Of a stretch of DNA of 42,423 bases, positions 42,385 to 42,423 are shown one piece after another. This DNA is from Eubacteriaceae bacterium (GTDB lineage Bacteria; Bacillota; Clostridia; Eubacteriales; Eubacteriaceae): assembly GCA_016650045.1 (NCBI GenBank), contig JAENWK010000010.1:1-42423 (forward strand), given 5' to 3'. A program made the translations under genes and the position numbers. Numbering within the stretch: position 1 is the stretch's first letter; each line of letters begins with the position of its first letter. The notes under the pieces were generated by a model. It had not been told where the DNA came from. It saw nothing but the letters and a program-made list of their open reading frames with translations, and searched no databases.

Positions 42385-42423
42385 TGGTCGGAGTGAGAGG
42401 ATTTGAACCTCCGGCCTCATGGT
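42385..42423 (-). tRNA. 3' part of a tRNA, possibly tRNA-Pro, cut by the window edge
   Basis: The minus strand shows the T arm GGAGG-TTCAAAT-CCTCT, the acceptor strand CACTCCG, discriminator A and an encoded CCA. Five variable bases (AGGCC) and the anticodon-stem strand CCATG precede it. The anticodon is outside the window. An acceptor pairing with CGGAGTG and discriminator A resembles tRNA-Pro, but identity is uncertain. Confidence 0.75.

Overview
The window is an ordinary chromosomal segment, AT-rich (an impression, not calculated), from a low-GC Gram-positive anaerobe. Corrinoid methyltransferases, a tungsten-type aldehyde:ferredoxin oxidoreductase, the NAD-linked PyrD/PyrK pair, HisZ with short HisG, and fused GshAB together fit an acetogen of the Acetobacterium/Eubacteriaceae type. 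That placement is inference from gene content. No phage, transposase or CRISPR array was seen.

Layout. At 1-2400 lie an M18 aminopeptidase and an unusual YnzC(DUF896)-repeat fusion protein, both on the minus strand. At 2500-6750 mutL, miaA and a PLP-dependent methionine gamma-lyase-like gene form a minus-strand run. At 6850-9850 a MarR regulator and lon form an operon with a consensus promoter and a palindromic operator. At 9900-15920 is the most distinctive region, a corrinoid methyl-transfer locus: a CobW-like GTPase without the C-terminal domain, a small protein with a His/Cys tail, a corrinoid protein, a UroD-family methyltransferase, a methyltetrahydrofolate methyltransferase and a separately promoted DUF2284 protein. 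Upstream is a second operon coding for another corrinoid protein and a GntR/UTRA repressor. Both promoters carry TGTACGTA just downstream of the -10, so one repressor may control both operons.

At 16070-18000 are a cytoplasmic parvulin-type peptidyl-prolyl isomerase, a 59-residue Cys/His-rich membrane protein, a relic of a TipA-like regulator and a DJ-1/PfpI protein. At 18190-23960 is a complete de novo UMP operon after carbamoyl phosphate, pyrB-I-C-F-K-D-E. Its leader has a perfect -35, a short translated leader peptide and an attenuator-like hairpin. At 24050-28600 are a fumarylacetoacetate-hydrolase-family enzyme, an ABC-2 exporter, rsmA and a HAD phosphatase. At 28880-36730 is a complete-looking histidine operon, hisZ-G-D-C-B-H-A-F-IE, interrupted between hisB and hisH by a 97-bp palindromic element. 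A second copy sits between pyrE and the DJ-1 gene. At 36730-37370 is a gene-free stretch with tandem terminators and a possible structured RNA. At 37370-39540 is an aldehyde:ferredoxin oxidoreductase with a MoaD-like partner, at 39690-42110 the bifunctional glutathione synthetase, and at the right edge the 3' end of a tRNA.

How the genes work together. The methyltransferase locus should move a methyl group from a methylated substrate to a corrinoid protein and then to tetrahydrofolate, feeding the Wood-Ljungdahl pathway. The aldehyde oxidoreductase would exchange electrons between carboxylic acids, aldehydes and ferredoxin. The pyr and his operons are biosynthetic housekeeping. Starts were moved to codons with a Shine-Dalgarno sequence where the longest open frame was clearly too long.
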